Below the pieces are notes generated by a model. The model did no database searches, had not been told where the DNA came from, and saw only the letters and a program-made list of their open reading frames with translations. Shown here piece after piece: positions 17,429 through 25,331 of a stretch of DNA of 52,460 nucleotides. Every line of letters begins with the position of its first letter. Position 1 is the first letter of the stretch. The position numbers and the translations under genes were made by a program. This stretch comes from JBMOLK01 sp049325575 (GTDB lineage Bacteria > Bacillota > Clostridia > Acetivibrionales > Acetivibrionaceae), in contig JBMOLK010000238.1 in the NCBI GenBank assembly GCA_049325575.1, positions 1 through 52,460 on the forward strand. Direction: 5' to 3'.

Positions 17429-19480
17429 ATGGGGAAAATAGTAATACTTGATGAGAATACATCAAACCAGATAGCTGCCGGGGAGGTAGTTGAGAGGCCG
17501 GCTTCAGTTGTCAAGGAGCTTGTGGAGAACTCTATTGATGCCGGCAGTACCAATATTTCGGTTGAAATAAATAATGGAGGTATTTCACTCATCAAGGTGG
17601 TGGATAACGGCAGTGGAATTGATGAGGACGATGTGGAAATTGCCTTTGAAAGGCATGCTACCAGTAAGATAAGAAATCCAAGGGATCTTGAGTCCATAAC
17701 CACACTGGGATTCCGGGGTGAAGCTTTGGCAAGTATAGCATCTGTAGCTACTGTAGAGCTTACTACAAGGGTTAAGGATAGGCCCTATGGCAAGTATATC
17801 AAAATACAGGGAGGTACATTAAAGGAAGTAAGCCAGACCGGCTGTCCTGTAGGTACAACCTTTATTGTAAGAGATCTTTTTTACAATACCCCTGCAAGGT
17901 TTAAGTTTTTAAAAAAGGATACTACCGAAGCGGGGTATATTTCAGATATTATAAGCCGGATTGCCCTGGGAAATCCCCAGATTTCCCTAAGGCTTACAAA
18001 CAATAGGGCATGCGTCATGCATACTCCTGGTAATAATGACCTTTTGAGCACCATATTCAGTCTCTATGGAAAGGAAACAGCAAAAGAGTGCCTTGAGGTT
18101 TCCTATGAGGATGAAAAAATAAAAATAAAGGGATATGCAGGTAAACCTGAGATAGCAAGGTCAAACAGAAACTATCAGTCAATCTATATAAACGGCAGGT
18201 ATATCAGGAATAAGGTTATTTCGTCTGCTGTTGATGAGGCATATAAAACGTATTTGCTAAAAAACAAGTTTGCATTTATAGTGCTTAACCTGGAAATAAA
18301 TCCAATGCTTGTGGATGTAAATGTACACCCTACAAAAATGGAGGTAAGGTTTTCAGGAGAGCAGGATATCTTTAGGGCAGTTTACCACGCTGTGAATAAT
18401 GCGCTTTTAAGTAAGTCCCTTATAAGAAATATTGAGCTTCCCGAAAAGCCACGGAGCTGTTTTAAATTCGAGGAGAGCCAAAAGCCTAAGGTGGATTATG
18501 TACAGCAGGGACTAGAGACACCATTTAAGCATAAGGCGGATACCTTTAAGAATGTGGTAAAAGAAGATCCTAAAGTAGAAGCAAAAGTGGATGCAAAAGC
18601 AGAAGCAAAAGTTGAGAGAGAATTAAATGGGTCAAAAGAGGATAACCGTGCTCTTAGTGTTAAAGCTTTAGAAAGCAGACAAGAAAAAGAATATAAAAAT
18701 GTTAGTGAAAACATAACAAGTCAGAATGATACAAAAAAAAGTGCCGAAGTTAAAGAGGATTATGCCGGGTATTTTAATGCCAAACCCGATATAGAGAAGG
18801 AAAATGAAGAAGCTTTAGAGAATATTGAAGTATGCGGCACAAAAGCCGAAGATAAGGAAGATACCGGTAAAACTAATAAAAAGAATACTGAAGAGAATAT
18901 TATTCTTGATTCAAAGATTATCGGCCAGGCTTTTTCAACATATATCCTGCTTCAAAGGGGAGATAACCTTGTTGTAATTGATCAGCATGCGGCCCATGAG
19001 AGAATAATGTTTGAAAAGTTAAGAAAGAAACACAAGGATAATGAGAATTTGGCCCAATATCTTCTGGCATCGGTGGTTATAGAGCTTACAAACCAGGAAA
19101 TGAGTTTTGTTAAAGATGAACAGGAATTATTTAATAAATTAGGTTTTATATTTGAAAGTTTCGGAAATAATTCAATTATATTACGTTCGGTTCCGATTCC
19201 GGATGAAAACGCAAGCATCAAGGATATGTTTTTAGAGCTTGTAGACTTTATTATGTCTTCCGAAAAGAAAGGTAGTAAGTTTGTTGAGGAGGAAGCGCTG
19301 TATAAAATAGCATGCAAGTCGGCTGTTAAGGCAAACAAGAGGCTTGATGAAATTGAGATAAGAAGTATTTTAAAAGAGCTTTCGGATATTGATAATCCGT
19401 ATACCTGCCCTCATGGGCGGCCCACAATAATAAAAATTACAAAGTATGAATTTGAAAAAATGTTTAAAAGAATAGTATAA
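17429..19480 (+). CDS. mutL: DNA mismatch repair endonuclease MutL
   Basis: 683 residues. The N-terminal GHKL ATPase motifs are present (KELVENSIDAGS, DNGSGI, GFRGEAL), followed by the transducer domain (to about 335). A long charged linker (about 345-490) includes a Lys/Ala/Glu-rich run with KVEAK-type units. The C-terminal endonuclease domain has DQHAAHERIMFE starting at Asp518, plus ACKSAVKAN and CPHGRP. It is therefore a nicking MutL, as expected where MutH is absent. ATG 17429 lies 58 bases after mutS, and miaA follows within 20 bases, so these genes form one operon. Confidence 0.97.
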   Translation: MGKIVILDENTSNQIAAGEVVERPASVVKELVENSIDAGSTNISVEINNGGISLIKVVDNGSGIDEDDVEIAFERHATSKIRNPRDLESITTLGFRGEALASIASVATVELTTRVKDRPYGKYIKIQGGTLKEVSQTGCPVGTTFIVRDLFYNTPARFKFLKKDTTEAGYISDIISRIALGNPQISLRLTNNRACVMHTPGNNDLLSTIFSLYGKETAKECLEVSYEDEKIKIKGYAGKPEIARSNRNYQSIYINGRYIRNKVISSAVDEAYKTYLLKNKFAFIVLNLEINPMLVDVNVHPTKMEVRFSGEQDIFRAVYHAVNNALLSKSLIRNIELPEKPRSCFKFEESQKPKVDYVQQGLETPFKHKADTFKNVVKEDPKVEAKVDAKAEAKVERELNGSKEDNRALSVKALESRQEKEYKNVSENITSQNDTKKSAEVKEDYAGYFNAKPDIEKENEEALENIEVCGTKAEDKEDTGKTNKKNTEENIILDSKIIGQAFSTYILLQRGDNLVVIDQHAAHERIMFEKLRKKHKDNENLAQYLLASVVIELTNQEMSFVKDEQELFNKLGFIFESFGNNSIILRSVPIPDENASIKDMFLELVDFIMSSEKKGSKFVEEEALYKIACKSAVKANKRLDEIEIRSILKELSDIDNPYTCPHGRPTIIKITKYEFEKMFKRIV

Positions 19481-19500
19481 AAACTGATTTGGAGGTTAAA

Positions 19501-20442
19501 TTGGATAATGTAATTGTGATTCTGGGCCCGACTGCTTCAGGAAAAACCAGATTATCTATTGAGCTTGCCAAAATGGCAAATGGTGAAATTATTTCGGCGG
19601 ATTCCATGCAGGTTTATAAATACATGGATATAGGAACAGCCAAGCCGGATGAAGATGAGAAAGAAGGGATTTTTCATTACCTTATAGATGAAATTACACC
19701 CGATGAGGAATTTAGTGTTGCAGGGTTTCAGGAGCTTGCCCTAGAATATATTGATGAAATATTGAGAAAGGGTAAACTTCCCATTATAGCAGGCGGAACA
19801 GGACTTTATATTAATTCTCTAATATATAATCTTGAGTTTACCGATACAATCTGTGATTGGGAGCTAAGAGAGCGGCTTAAAAGAGAAGCCGGGGAGAAAG
19901 GAAACGAGTATCTTCACAGCATGCTTAGGGAAATTGACCCTGTGGCTGCAAAGAATATACACATGAATAATGTTAAAAGAGTAATCCGGGCTATTGAAGT
20001 CTACACTTATACAAAAAAGCCTATATCTCTCCATCAGGAGGAGTCTAGAAAAAATCCTCCCAAGTACAACTACATACTTATAGGGCTTATGATGGATAGA
20101 CAGAGGCTTTATGAGAGGATAAACAAAAGGGTTGATCTGATGCTTGAAAAAGGTCTCCTTAAGGAAGTAAAAAAACTTATGGAAATGGGGTATGATAAGA
20201 ATACGATTGCAATGCAGGGGCTTGGTTATAAGGAAATATTATCATATTTAAGAGGAGAGGTTTCGCTTGATGAAGCTGTTGATATCTTAAAGAGGGACAC
20301 CAGAAGATATGCAAAAAGGCAAATTACCTGGTTTAAAAGGCTTGAAAATGTCCACTGGATTAACTTGGATGAGTTTAAGGATGAGAAGGAAATATTAAAA
20401 AATATTAAAGATTATCTTGCAACGTCTGGAATTTTCTTGTAG
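19501..20442 (+). CDS. miaA: tRNA dimethylallyltransferase MiaA
   Basis: 313 residues from the TTG at 19501, selected because GGAGG (19491-19495) precedes it at proper spacing; the frame is open four codons further but that start overlaps the ribosome-binding site. MiaA attaches dimethylallyl to A37 of tRNAs. The P-loop GPTASGKT (9-16) and the following DSMQVYKYMDIGTAKP and GGTGLYINSL motifs are typical. Its product is the substrate for MiaB, encoded upstream. Downstream is hfq, as in many Firmicutes. Confidence 0.97.
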   Translation: MDNVIVILGPTASGKTRLSIELAKMANGEIISADSMQVYKYMDIGTAKPDEDEKEGIFHYLIDEITPDEEFSVAGFQELALEYIDEILRKGKLPIIAGGTGLYINSLIYNLEFTDTICDWELRERLKREAGEKGNEYLHSMLREIDPVAAKNIHMNNVKRVIRAIEVYTYTKKPISLHQEESRKNPPKYNYILIGLMMDRQRLYERINKRVDLMLEKGLLKEVKKLMEMGYDKNTIAMQGLGYKEILSYLRGEVSLDEAVDILKRDTRRYAKRQITWFKRLENVHWINLDEFKDEKEILKNIKDYLATSGIFL

Positions 20443-20529
20443 AATAAGAACTATAGCATGTAGACCCTAAGTGATAAATGTTTTGAAATAAAGATAAAAA
20501 AAAAGAGAGAGAATAGAGGAGGATTATCT

Positions 20530-20772
20530 GTGAATAAGAATAATATTAATTTACAAGACGTTTTTCTAAACCAAGTAAGAAAAGAGCACATTGCTGTTAC
20601 TATCTACCTTACAAACGGATTTCAGCTAAAGGGAATGGTAAAAGGTTTTGACAACTTTACCGTTGTATTAGATAGTGAAGGCAGACAGCAGTTGATTTAT
20701 AAACATGCTATATCCACCATAAGCCCAATGAAGCTTGTAAACCTGATTTTTAACGATAATAAGGGAGAATAG
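20530..20772 (+). CDS. hfq: RNA chaperone Hfq
   Basis: 80 residues, GTG start with AGAGGAGGA upstream. The Sm1 segment (TIYLTNGFQLKGMVKGFDNF) and the Sm2 motif YKHAISTI with its Tyr-Lys-His are intact. Hfq forms a hexamer that binds small RNAs and A-rich mRNA tails. The C-terminal tail is short (LIFNDNKGE), as in other Firmicutes. Last gene of the miaB-mutS-mutL-miaA cluster; a terminator follows. Confidence 0.97.
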   Translation: MNKNNINLQDVFLNQVRKEHIAVTIYLTNGFQLKGMVKGFDNFTVVLDSEGRQQLIYKHAISTISPMKLVNLIFNDNKGE

Positions 20773-20864
20773 GAAGACCAACTTTTCCTCTTCCATCCTT
20801 ATACATATCACAGACAGCGACTCTGACGGCATAAATCAATGCCTTTGATACTTTAAATGATTTT

Positions 20865-20900
20865 AAAAGGGGTTTCCATATAACTGGAAACCCCTTTTTG
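20865..20900. terminator. Bidirectional terminator between hfq and lexA
   Basis: Stem AAAAGGGGTTTCCA with its exact complement around TATAAC, followed by T on the plus strand and preceded by A, so it can end transcripts from both convergent genes. Confidence 0.88.
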
Positions 20901-20908
20901 ACGCTGCA

Positions 20909-21550
20909 TTACATTTTCCTAAATACTCCTATAACCTTACCTAATATAGATAGGTTATCCCTGACTATTATAGGATCAAGGTATTTATTTTCCGGTTGAA
21001 GCCTTACGTATCCGTTCTCTTTGTAAAATGTTTTAACAGTAGCTTCCTCGCCTATCAGTGCAACTACTATATCCCCATTATTTGCTGTAGACTGCTGCTT
21101 TATAAGAATAAAATCATTATCGAAGATACCTGCTTCAATCATACTGTCTCCTCTGACACGAAGCATAAAGGCAGATGAATTTTGTACAAAGTCCAGAGGA
21201 AGCGGAAAAGTATCTTCAATATTTTCTACTGCAAGTATAGGCTGGCCTGCAGTAACCTTTCCAACTATGGGAACATCAACAAGCTCTTTTCCCGAGTACG
21301 CGTTTCTTTGTTCATTGACCCTATTGCTTTTTTTGCCGTCTACAACTTTAAGGGCTCTAGGCTTTGTAGGATCTTTCTTTATAAGACCTTCCTTTTTTAG
21401 CTTCTCCAGGTAGCTGTGTACCGTAGAAGTTGATTTGAACCCTACTGCACTGCATATTTCCCTTACAGAAGGAGGATAACCCTTCTTTTCGATTTCTTCA
21501 TTTAAGAAATTTAAAATCTTTTCCTGGTTTTCGTTTATCTTTTTTTGCAT
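20909..21550 (-). CDS. lexA: SOS repressor LexA
   Basis: 213 residues. N-terminal winged helix (1-65) and C-terminal S24 autoprotease. The self-cleavage bond is Ala101-Gly102 (KVTAGQP), the nucleophile Ser136 (GDSMIEAG) and the general base Lys173 (EEATVK). RecA filaments trigger cleavage, lifting repression of DNA damage genes. ATG 21550 has GGGGTG upstream. A LexA box overlaps its -35 region, so it probably represses itself. It diverges from the yneA-like gene. Its leader carries a fragment of the 98-bp repeat element. Confidence 0.97.
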   Translation of the reverse strand: MQKKINENQEKILNFLNEEIEKKGYPPSVREICSAVGFKSTSTVHSYLEKLKKEGLIKKDPTKPRALKVVDGKKSNRVNEQRNAYSGKELVDVPIVGKVTAGQPILAVENIEDTFPLPLDFVQNSSAFMLRVRGDSMIEAGIFDNDFILIKQQSTANNGDIVVALIGEEATVKTFYKENGYVRLQPENKYLDPIIVRDNLSILGKVIGVFRKM

Positions 21551-21600
21551 GACTCTTCACCCCGGATAATTATTTACTGCTATGTATAGACGTTTTAATA

Positions 21601-21632
21601 TTATATGTTTATCTTTACAGTTCGTTATCTCT
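21601..21632 (+). repeat. End fragment of the 98-bp inverted-repeat element
   Basis: 32 bases identical to the right end of the copy at 49120-49218 (read on its minus strand), ending TTCGTTATCTCT and followed by TA. The rest of the element is absent. It lies within the predicted lexA leader. Confidence 0.75.
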
Positions 21633-21638
21633 AACAGT

Positions 21639-21666
21639 ATTATAACACAAATTATAAAAAAATCAA
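21639..21666 (-). promoter_or_regulatory. lexA promoter
   Basis: On the minus strand TTGATT, 16 bases, TATAAT. The LexA box at 21664-21677 overlaps the -35 box, as expected for autorepression. Confidence 0.65.
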
Positions 21667-21677
21667 ACTTATGTTCG
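21664..21677. promoter_or_regulatory. LexA box 1 (lexA side)
   Basis: CAAACTTATGTTCG differs in one base from the palindrome CGAACNNNNGTTCG used by Gram-positive LexA. It overlaps the lexA -35 box. Confidence 0.7.
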
Positions 21678-21695
21678 ATTTTTTTATAATTTCAA

Positions 21696-21724
21696 TTGAC
21701 ATAGAACTAGTGTTCTTATATAAT
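21696..21724 (+). promoter_or_regulatory. Promoter of the yneA-like gene
   Basis: Consensus sigma-A promoter: TTGACA, a 17-base spacer, TATAAT. A LexA box fills most of the spacer. Confidence 0.88.
21704..21715. promoter_or_regulatory. LexA box 2, within the promoter spacer
   Basis: GAACTAGTGTTC, a perfect GAAC-N4-GTTC site between the -35 and -10 boxes; bound LexA would block RNA polymerase. Confidence 0.85.
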
Positions 21725-21733
21725 AAATGGCAA

Positions 21734-21745
21734 GAACACTAGTTC
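21734..21745. promoter_or_regulatory. LexA box 3, at the transcription start
   Basis: GAACACTAGTTC, a perfect GAAC-N4-GTTC site centred 30 bases (about three helical turns) from box 2, just past the predicted start of transcription. Confidence 0.83.
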
Positions 21746-21762
21746 GGTTGGGGGGAGTACTA

Positions 21763-22047
21763 ATGAAAAAGCGTTATGTTCTAAAGAATAAGATGAGGTT
21801 TTGTTTGTTTATTGCTTTGGTGTTTGCATCTTTATTTATTATGTTCTCTGTCAATAGGGTATACGGTTATAAGGAACCTACATATAAAACAATTACAGTT
21901 AGAGGCGGAGACACCTTGTGGAGTATTGCAAGAAAGTATAACAATAAAAGAGATATAAGAGAGTATATATATAAGCTTATAAAGCTTAACAATCTTGAAA
22001 ACAGCGAAATTGTTGAGGGTTCAGAGCTAAAGGTAATCGTTGAATAA
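21763..22047 (+). CDS. yneA: YneA-like SOS cell-division suppressor (LysM protein)
   Basis: 94 residues from ATG 21763, which has GGGGGGAG before it; an upstream in-frame ATG at 21727 lies at the promoter start point and is unlikely to be used. One membrane segment (about 12-30) is followed by an extracytoplasmic LysM domain (42-93; GGDTLWSIARKYN). Size, topology and position opposite lexA match Bacillus YneA, which delays division during the SOS response. Two perfect LexA boxes cover its promoter. The name is by analogy. Confidence 0.85.
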   Translation: MKKRYVLKNKMRFCLFIALVFASLFIMFSVNRVYGYKEPTYKTITVRGGDTLWSIARKYNNKRDIREYIYKLIKLNNLENSEIVEGSELKVIVE

Positions 22048-22086
22048 ATTGTTGAATAAATAGTCATTGAATAAATAATTCTGATT

Positions 22087-22121
22087 AAGACTGTTGGTCC
22101 CACTCCGGCAGTCTTTTTTTT
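22087..22121 (+). terminator. Intrinsic terminator after yneA
   Basis: AAGACTG and CAGTCTT arms around a 15-nt loop, followed by a run of T. Confidence 0.75.
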
Positions 22122-22192
22122 ATAAAATGGGTCCAAACTAACTCTCGAAATTTTCTTTATTTTATGATATAATTTTCATAAATATTACAATT

Positions 22193-22234
22193 ATCTTAAT
22201 TATATTACAAAATATTTTGTAATATAATTAAGAT
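22193..22234. repeat. Perfect 42-bp AT-rich palindrome
   Basis: The 20-base arm starting ATCTTAATTA is exactly complementary to the arm ending TAATTAAGAT, with a central TA. It begins about 20 bases downstream of a TATAAT (22168-22173) and ends 40 bases before the TadE-like start codon, so it would be in the transcribed leader. It has no T tract typical of a terminator. Operator or RNA hairpin are both possible. Confidence 0.85.
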
Positions 22235-22274
22235 GAGTTCCGTACTTATCTATTAATGATAAAGAGAGGTTTTT

Positions 22275-24272
22275 ATGATAGGTTTTAAAAACAGGAGAGG
22301 GTCGCTGACTGTTGAAGCATCTATAGCACTGCCCGTCTTTATTGCCGTAATCGTGGTTTTGGCATCTGTAATTAAAGTGGTTTATACACATAATCAGATT
22401 CAATATGCTGTTAATGAAGCAGCAAAAGAAATGTCAACATACAGCTACATATATTCTGTAAGCGGCCTTCAAAGTGCCCATGATAAGACAGTAGATTATC
22501 TTGATCAAAAACAACAGACGTTTGGAGAACACTTTACAGGCGGAATGGAAGCTTTTGATTCGCTAAAATCCAAGGTTGGGACGGTGGAGACAGAAGCCCA
22601 AAGCGTAGCAGAGGGAAATGTAGAAGGTATAAAGAACATTAAAAGTACGATAGACAGTGCAAAGGACGATCTGAACACCTTTAAGGGCATCTATGACGAT
22701 ATTATAAATCATAAGGATGGTGCAGCTGTAGGCCTTAAAAAGGAAGCTGTAAGTATGGCCAGCCTGTTTGCCTATGGTACACTGGAAAAGGCAAAAGGGT
22801 GGATAGGAGGTATTTTTGCCAAGCACCTTATGAAAAAACATATTGCATATGGATCGGTAGACGCAAATGAAAGACTTAAGCGGCTTGGTGTAATAGGCGG
22901 CCTTGATGGATTGGATTTTAGCAGAACAACTTTTCTAAAGGATAAGAAGACAATAGATATTATTGTAAGCTATGATATAAGACCTCCTGTTCCTTTTAAT
23001 CTCTTTCCAGTAGTACATATTACCCAAAGAGCTACGGTTAAGGCCTGGCTTGACGGCGACGGGCGATGGCCATCGGTAAAGCCGGCAGAAAAGCAAATAC
23101 CGGAGGACTATGTTTGGGACCCTGATGATGCAATAAAAAGAGGAAATGAGATAATCGAGAAATTCGGCGGAAATGTGTCTGCCAGGAGCACCGGCGGGGC
23201 TGTTAACAGGTTTGATGTTGACACCGGCACGGCATGGAACATAAGAACTATGGATCTTACCTGTGCCCAATACCAGGATAAGAGTGGTATTGAGAAAAAA
23301 TTAAAAGAGGAAATAGATAAAATATATAACTACAATAAAAAAGTAGTAATACAGGGTGATCCCAATAAGACCGCCTATGACATAAAAAATAAAAAGGTAA
23401 TGATAGTAATACCAAAGAATACCAAGACCAAGGAGTTTGAAAAGATTTTTGCAGAATATAAGGCTTATGCCAAAAAGCTTGGTATTGAGCTGGTGCTGGA
23501 AGAGTTCGGAGTAGTAAAGCAAGGGGAAGATTCAAAAGAGAGCAGCACTAAAGAGGAAGGCTCCGATGAAGACGAGGAAGACCGAAGTAAGCCCGGGGCT
23601 ACGGGCGAAGAAACGGTTTTAAAGGTTGATGCTGCTTATAGCCGTGATGCTATAAAGAAGAATAAAAGCACCCAGGAAAGTATCAACTCCATCATCTCGC
23701 CTTATGGGCTTGACAGGGACCAGTTTGACAGTTTGAGGCTTGATTCTACCAAGTATCTTACCGACGAAGAAAAACAGAAGCTAAGGAGCATTAGAAACTC
23801 TATAAAGATTGAAGAGAATACAATTGTCCAAAAAGTTGTACCTTTATCTTCCATAGATGCATATGTAGAAGGAAAACAGGACTGGGCCAAGAAGGTAGGC
23901 GGCTGCGTAACCAGAGCACAAGATACCAAGGACATTAGATCATATGATGATGTGTATGAGGGTTTAAGGTTGGACTATGAAAACACCAGGTTTAATGAAG
24001 GCGATAAAGGATATGGGGTACTAAGGTTTAAGGCAGAGGATACAAGCTCATATAAAATCCCGTATAACCCTGACATGGGAGGAAGTTCAATATATAAGCC
24101 GCCGTTTACAGGAAACGGGTTTACAAAAAGCAAGGATAAGGTAATTCCGGAGTTTGAGATGAAAGAACAGACTATACCTAAAGGCACAGAGCTTTACCAG
24201 GTGTCAGCCAGCGGGCAGGAGACTTTGGTTGCTGTGTATGATGGGACCAGGTTTGTTAAAGTTTCCAAATAG
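22275..24272 (+). CDS. Large TadE-like pseudopilin-type protein
   Basis: 665 residues. The N-terminus has the TadE/pilin-like signature RRGSLTVEASIALPVF with Gly-Ser before the hydrophobic helix (about 14-40) and the conserved Glu in TVEAS. Most of the protein is then predicted to lie outside the membrane: a helical region (60-200), mixed folds with a Glu/Asp/Ser-rich low-complexity run (about 415-445), and a C-terminal region of unknown type. TadE proteins are normally 130-200 residues, so this is unusually long. ATG 22275 follows GAGAGG. A second TadE-like gene starts 30 bases downstream. No Tad ATPase or platform protein is in the window. Confidence 0.75.
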   Translation: MIGFKNRRGSLTVEASIALPVFIAVIVVLASVIKVVYTHNQIQYAVNEAAKEMSTYSYIYSVSGLQSAHDKTVDYLDQKQQTFGEHFTGGMEAFDSLKSKVGTVETEAQSVAEGNVEGIKNIKSTIDSAKDDLNTFKGIYDDIINHKDGAAVGLKKEAVSMASLFAYGTLEKAKGWIGGIFAKHLMKKHIAYGSVDANERLKRLGVIGGLDGLDFSRTTFLKDKKTIDIIVSYDIRPPVPFNLFPVVHITQRATVKAWLDGDGRWPSVKPAEKQIPEDYVWDPDDAIKRGNEIIEKFGGNVSARSTGGAVNRFDVDTGTAWNIRTMDLTCAQYQDKSGIEKKLKEEIDKIYNYNKKVVIQGDPNKTAYDIKNKKVMIVIPKNTKTKEFEKIFAEYKAYAKKLGIELVLEEFGVVKQGEDSKESSTKEEGSDEDEEDRSKPGATGEETVLKVDAAYSRDAIKKNKSTQESINSIISPYGLDRDQFDSLRLDSTKYLTDEEKQKLRSIRNSIKIEENTIVQKVVPLSSIDAYVEGKQDWAKKVGGCVTRAQDTKDIRSYDDVYEGLRLDYENTRFNEGDKGYGVLRFKAEDTSSYKIPYNPDMGGSSIYKPPFTGNGFTKSKDKVIPEFEMKEQTIPKGTELYQVSASGQETLVAVYDGTRFVKVSK

Positions 24273-24301
24273 AATATGCTGGAAGAAGGAAGTGAAGCTA
24301 G

Positions 24302-24958
24302 TTGTTTAATAATTTGAGGCATAACAAAAAAGGAAGTATAACCGTTGAGGCTTCTTTAATAGTGCCGGTAGTTATTCTGGTTGTCATTGTGATGGTATAT
24401 ATGTTAATGCTTATGTACCAGAAAGCTTACATTCAGTCTGTTGCAAATCAGTCTGCAGAGAATGGTGCTGCCATGTGGAACAGTCCATATAAGGATATTT
24501 TCATGCAGCAGATTTTAAAGAAAAATATGAAGAATACACTGCCGTACTGGAGAATCTTTGATGGAAATAAGGCTGATAAGCTTGATAAGGTAGAGGAATA
24601 TGCCAAGTATTATGTGGAAAAATATAGCATTGTGGGGTTTAAGAGAGAGAGCGAGGCTTTTGCCGATCTTAACGACAAGATAATATATAAAAAGCTGGTG
24701 GTTGTTATAACCCATAAATACTATCTTCCCGGGGGAAATCTTCTTAGACAGGTAGGACTTAACCCTGAACAGACATTTGTAGTAAAGTCTGAAGCTGTAA
24801 TTAATGAACCCTCAGAGTTTATCAGAAATACCGATTTCGTAGTTGATGTAGTTCGTGAGATTGATCAGGCAACAGGCTCCCATGGTCAGAATTTCAAAGA
24901 AAAGATAGGTGACAAGTTTTCAAAAATGATTCAAAGGATTGTTGAGTTTTTAGATTAG
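24302..24958 (+). CDS. TadE-like protein
   Basis: 218 residues from a TTG at 24302 with GGAAGTGA upstream. The N-terminus KKGSITVEASLIVPVVILVV repeats the signature of its larger neighbour. One membrane helix (about 14-38) and an extracytoplasmic remainder. Its role is probably as a minor pseudopilin or envelope protein with the upstream gene, the two being co-transcribed. The exact function is unknown. Confidence 0.75.
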   Translation: MFNNLRHNKKGSITVEASLIVPVVILVVIVMVYMLMLMYQKAYIQSVANQSAENGAAMWNSPYKDIFMQQILKKNMKNTLPYWRIFDGNKADKLDKVEEYAKYYVEKYSIVGFKRESEAFADLNDKIIYKKLVVVITHKYYLPGGNLLRQVGLNPEQTFVVKSEAVINEPSEFIRNTDFVVDVVREIDQATGSHGQNFKEKIGDKFSKMIQRIVEFLD

Positions 24959-25013
24959 CTTGGAAACGAATCCGGCTGCAGTTTATTATTATCTTAGAAG
25001 GATGGTTTGTATA

Positions 25014-25328
25014 ATGAAAAAAGCGGCACTTTCCTTGCTGATGATATTTTTAGTTATATGCCTTCTAACAGCTTGTGGAGGCAAAAAGGATCATGTGGGC
25101 AAATACGTTAACGACAGCTCCTACATACTGCTAAATTCTGATGGGACATTTGTGGCGGACAATTTTGTCAAGCTAACCGGAAGTTATAAGGTTCAAGGAG
25201 AAGAAGTGGAATTTAATGTTAAAACCATGAATGACCAAAAAATCAGTAACATAGCAAAAGGTACTTTAAAGGGAGACCAGCTTAAGGGACCTGACCAAAT
25301 GACCTATAAAAAGGTTTCAAAAGATTAA
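25014..25328 (+). CDS. Small lipoprotein of unknown function
   Basis: 104 residues from ATG 25014, preceded by AAGGATGG; the open frame reaches 24960 but those codons do not look like a signal sequence. Lipobox LLTAC with Cys21 marks it as a lipoprotein. The mature part (about 80 residues) has the pattern GKYVNDSSYILLNSDGTF seen in small beta-barrel-like lipoproteins that are often DUF-annotated. It follows the TadE pair by 55 bases and may belong to that operon. Confidence 0.75.
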   Translation: MKKAALSLLMIFLVICLLTACGGKKDHVGKYVNDSSYILLNSDGTFVADNFVKLTGSYKVQGEEVEFNVKTMNDQKISNIAKGTLKGDQLKGPDQMTYKKVSKD

Positions 25329-25331
25329 ACC

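Noticed and set aside
18541..18720. Lys/Ala/Glu repeats in MutL as a possible mobile insertion or coding error
   Set aside because: The repeats keep the reading frame and fall in the flexible linker, which varies in length in MutL proteins.
21727..21762. Upstream ATG of yneA at 21727
   Set aside because: It lies at the predicted transcription start and overlaps a LexA box, with no ribosome-binding site; ATG 21763 has a strong one.
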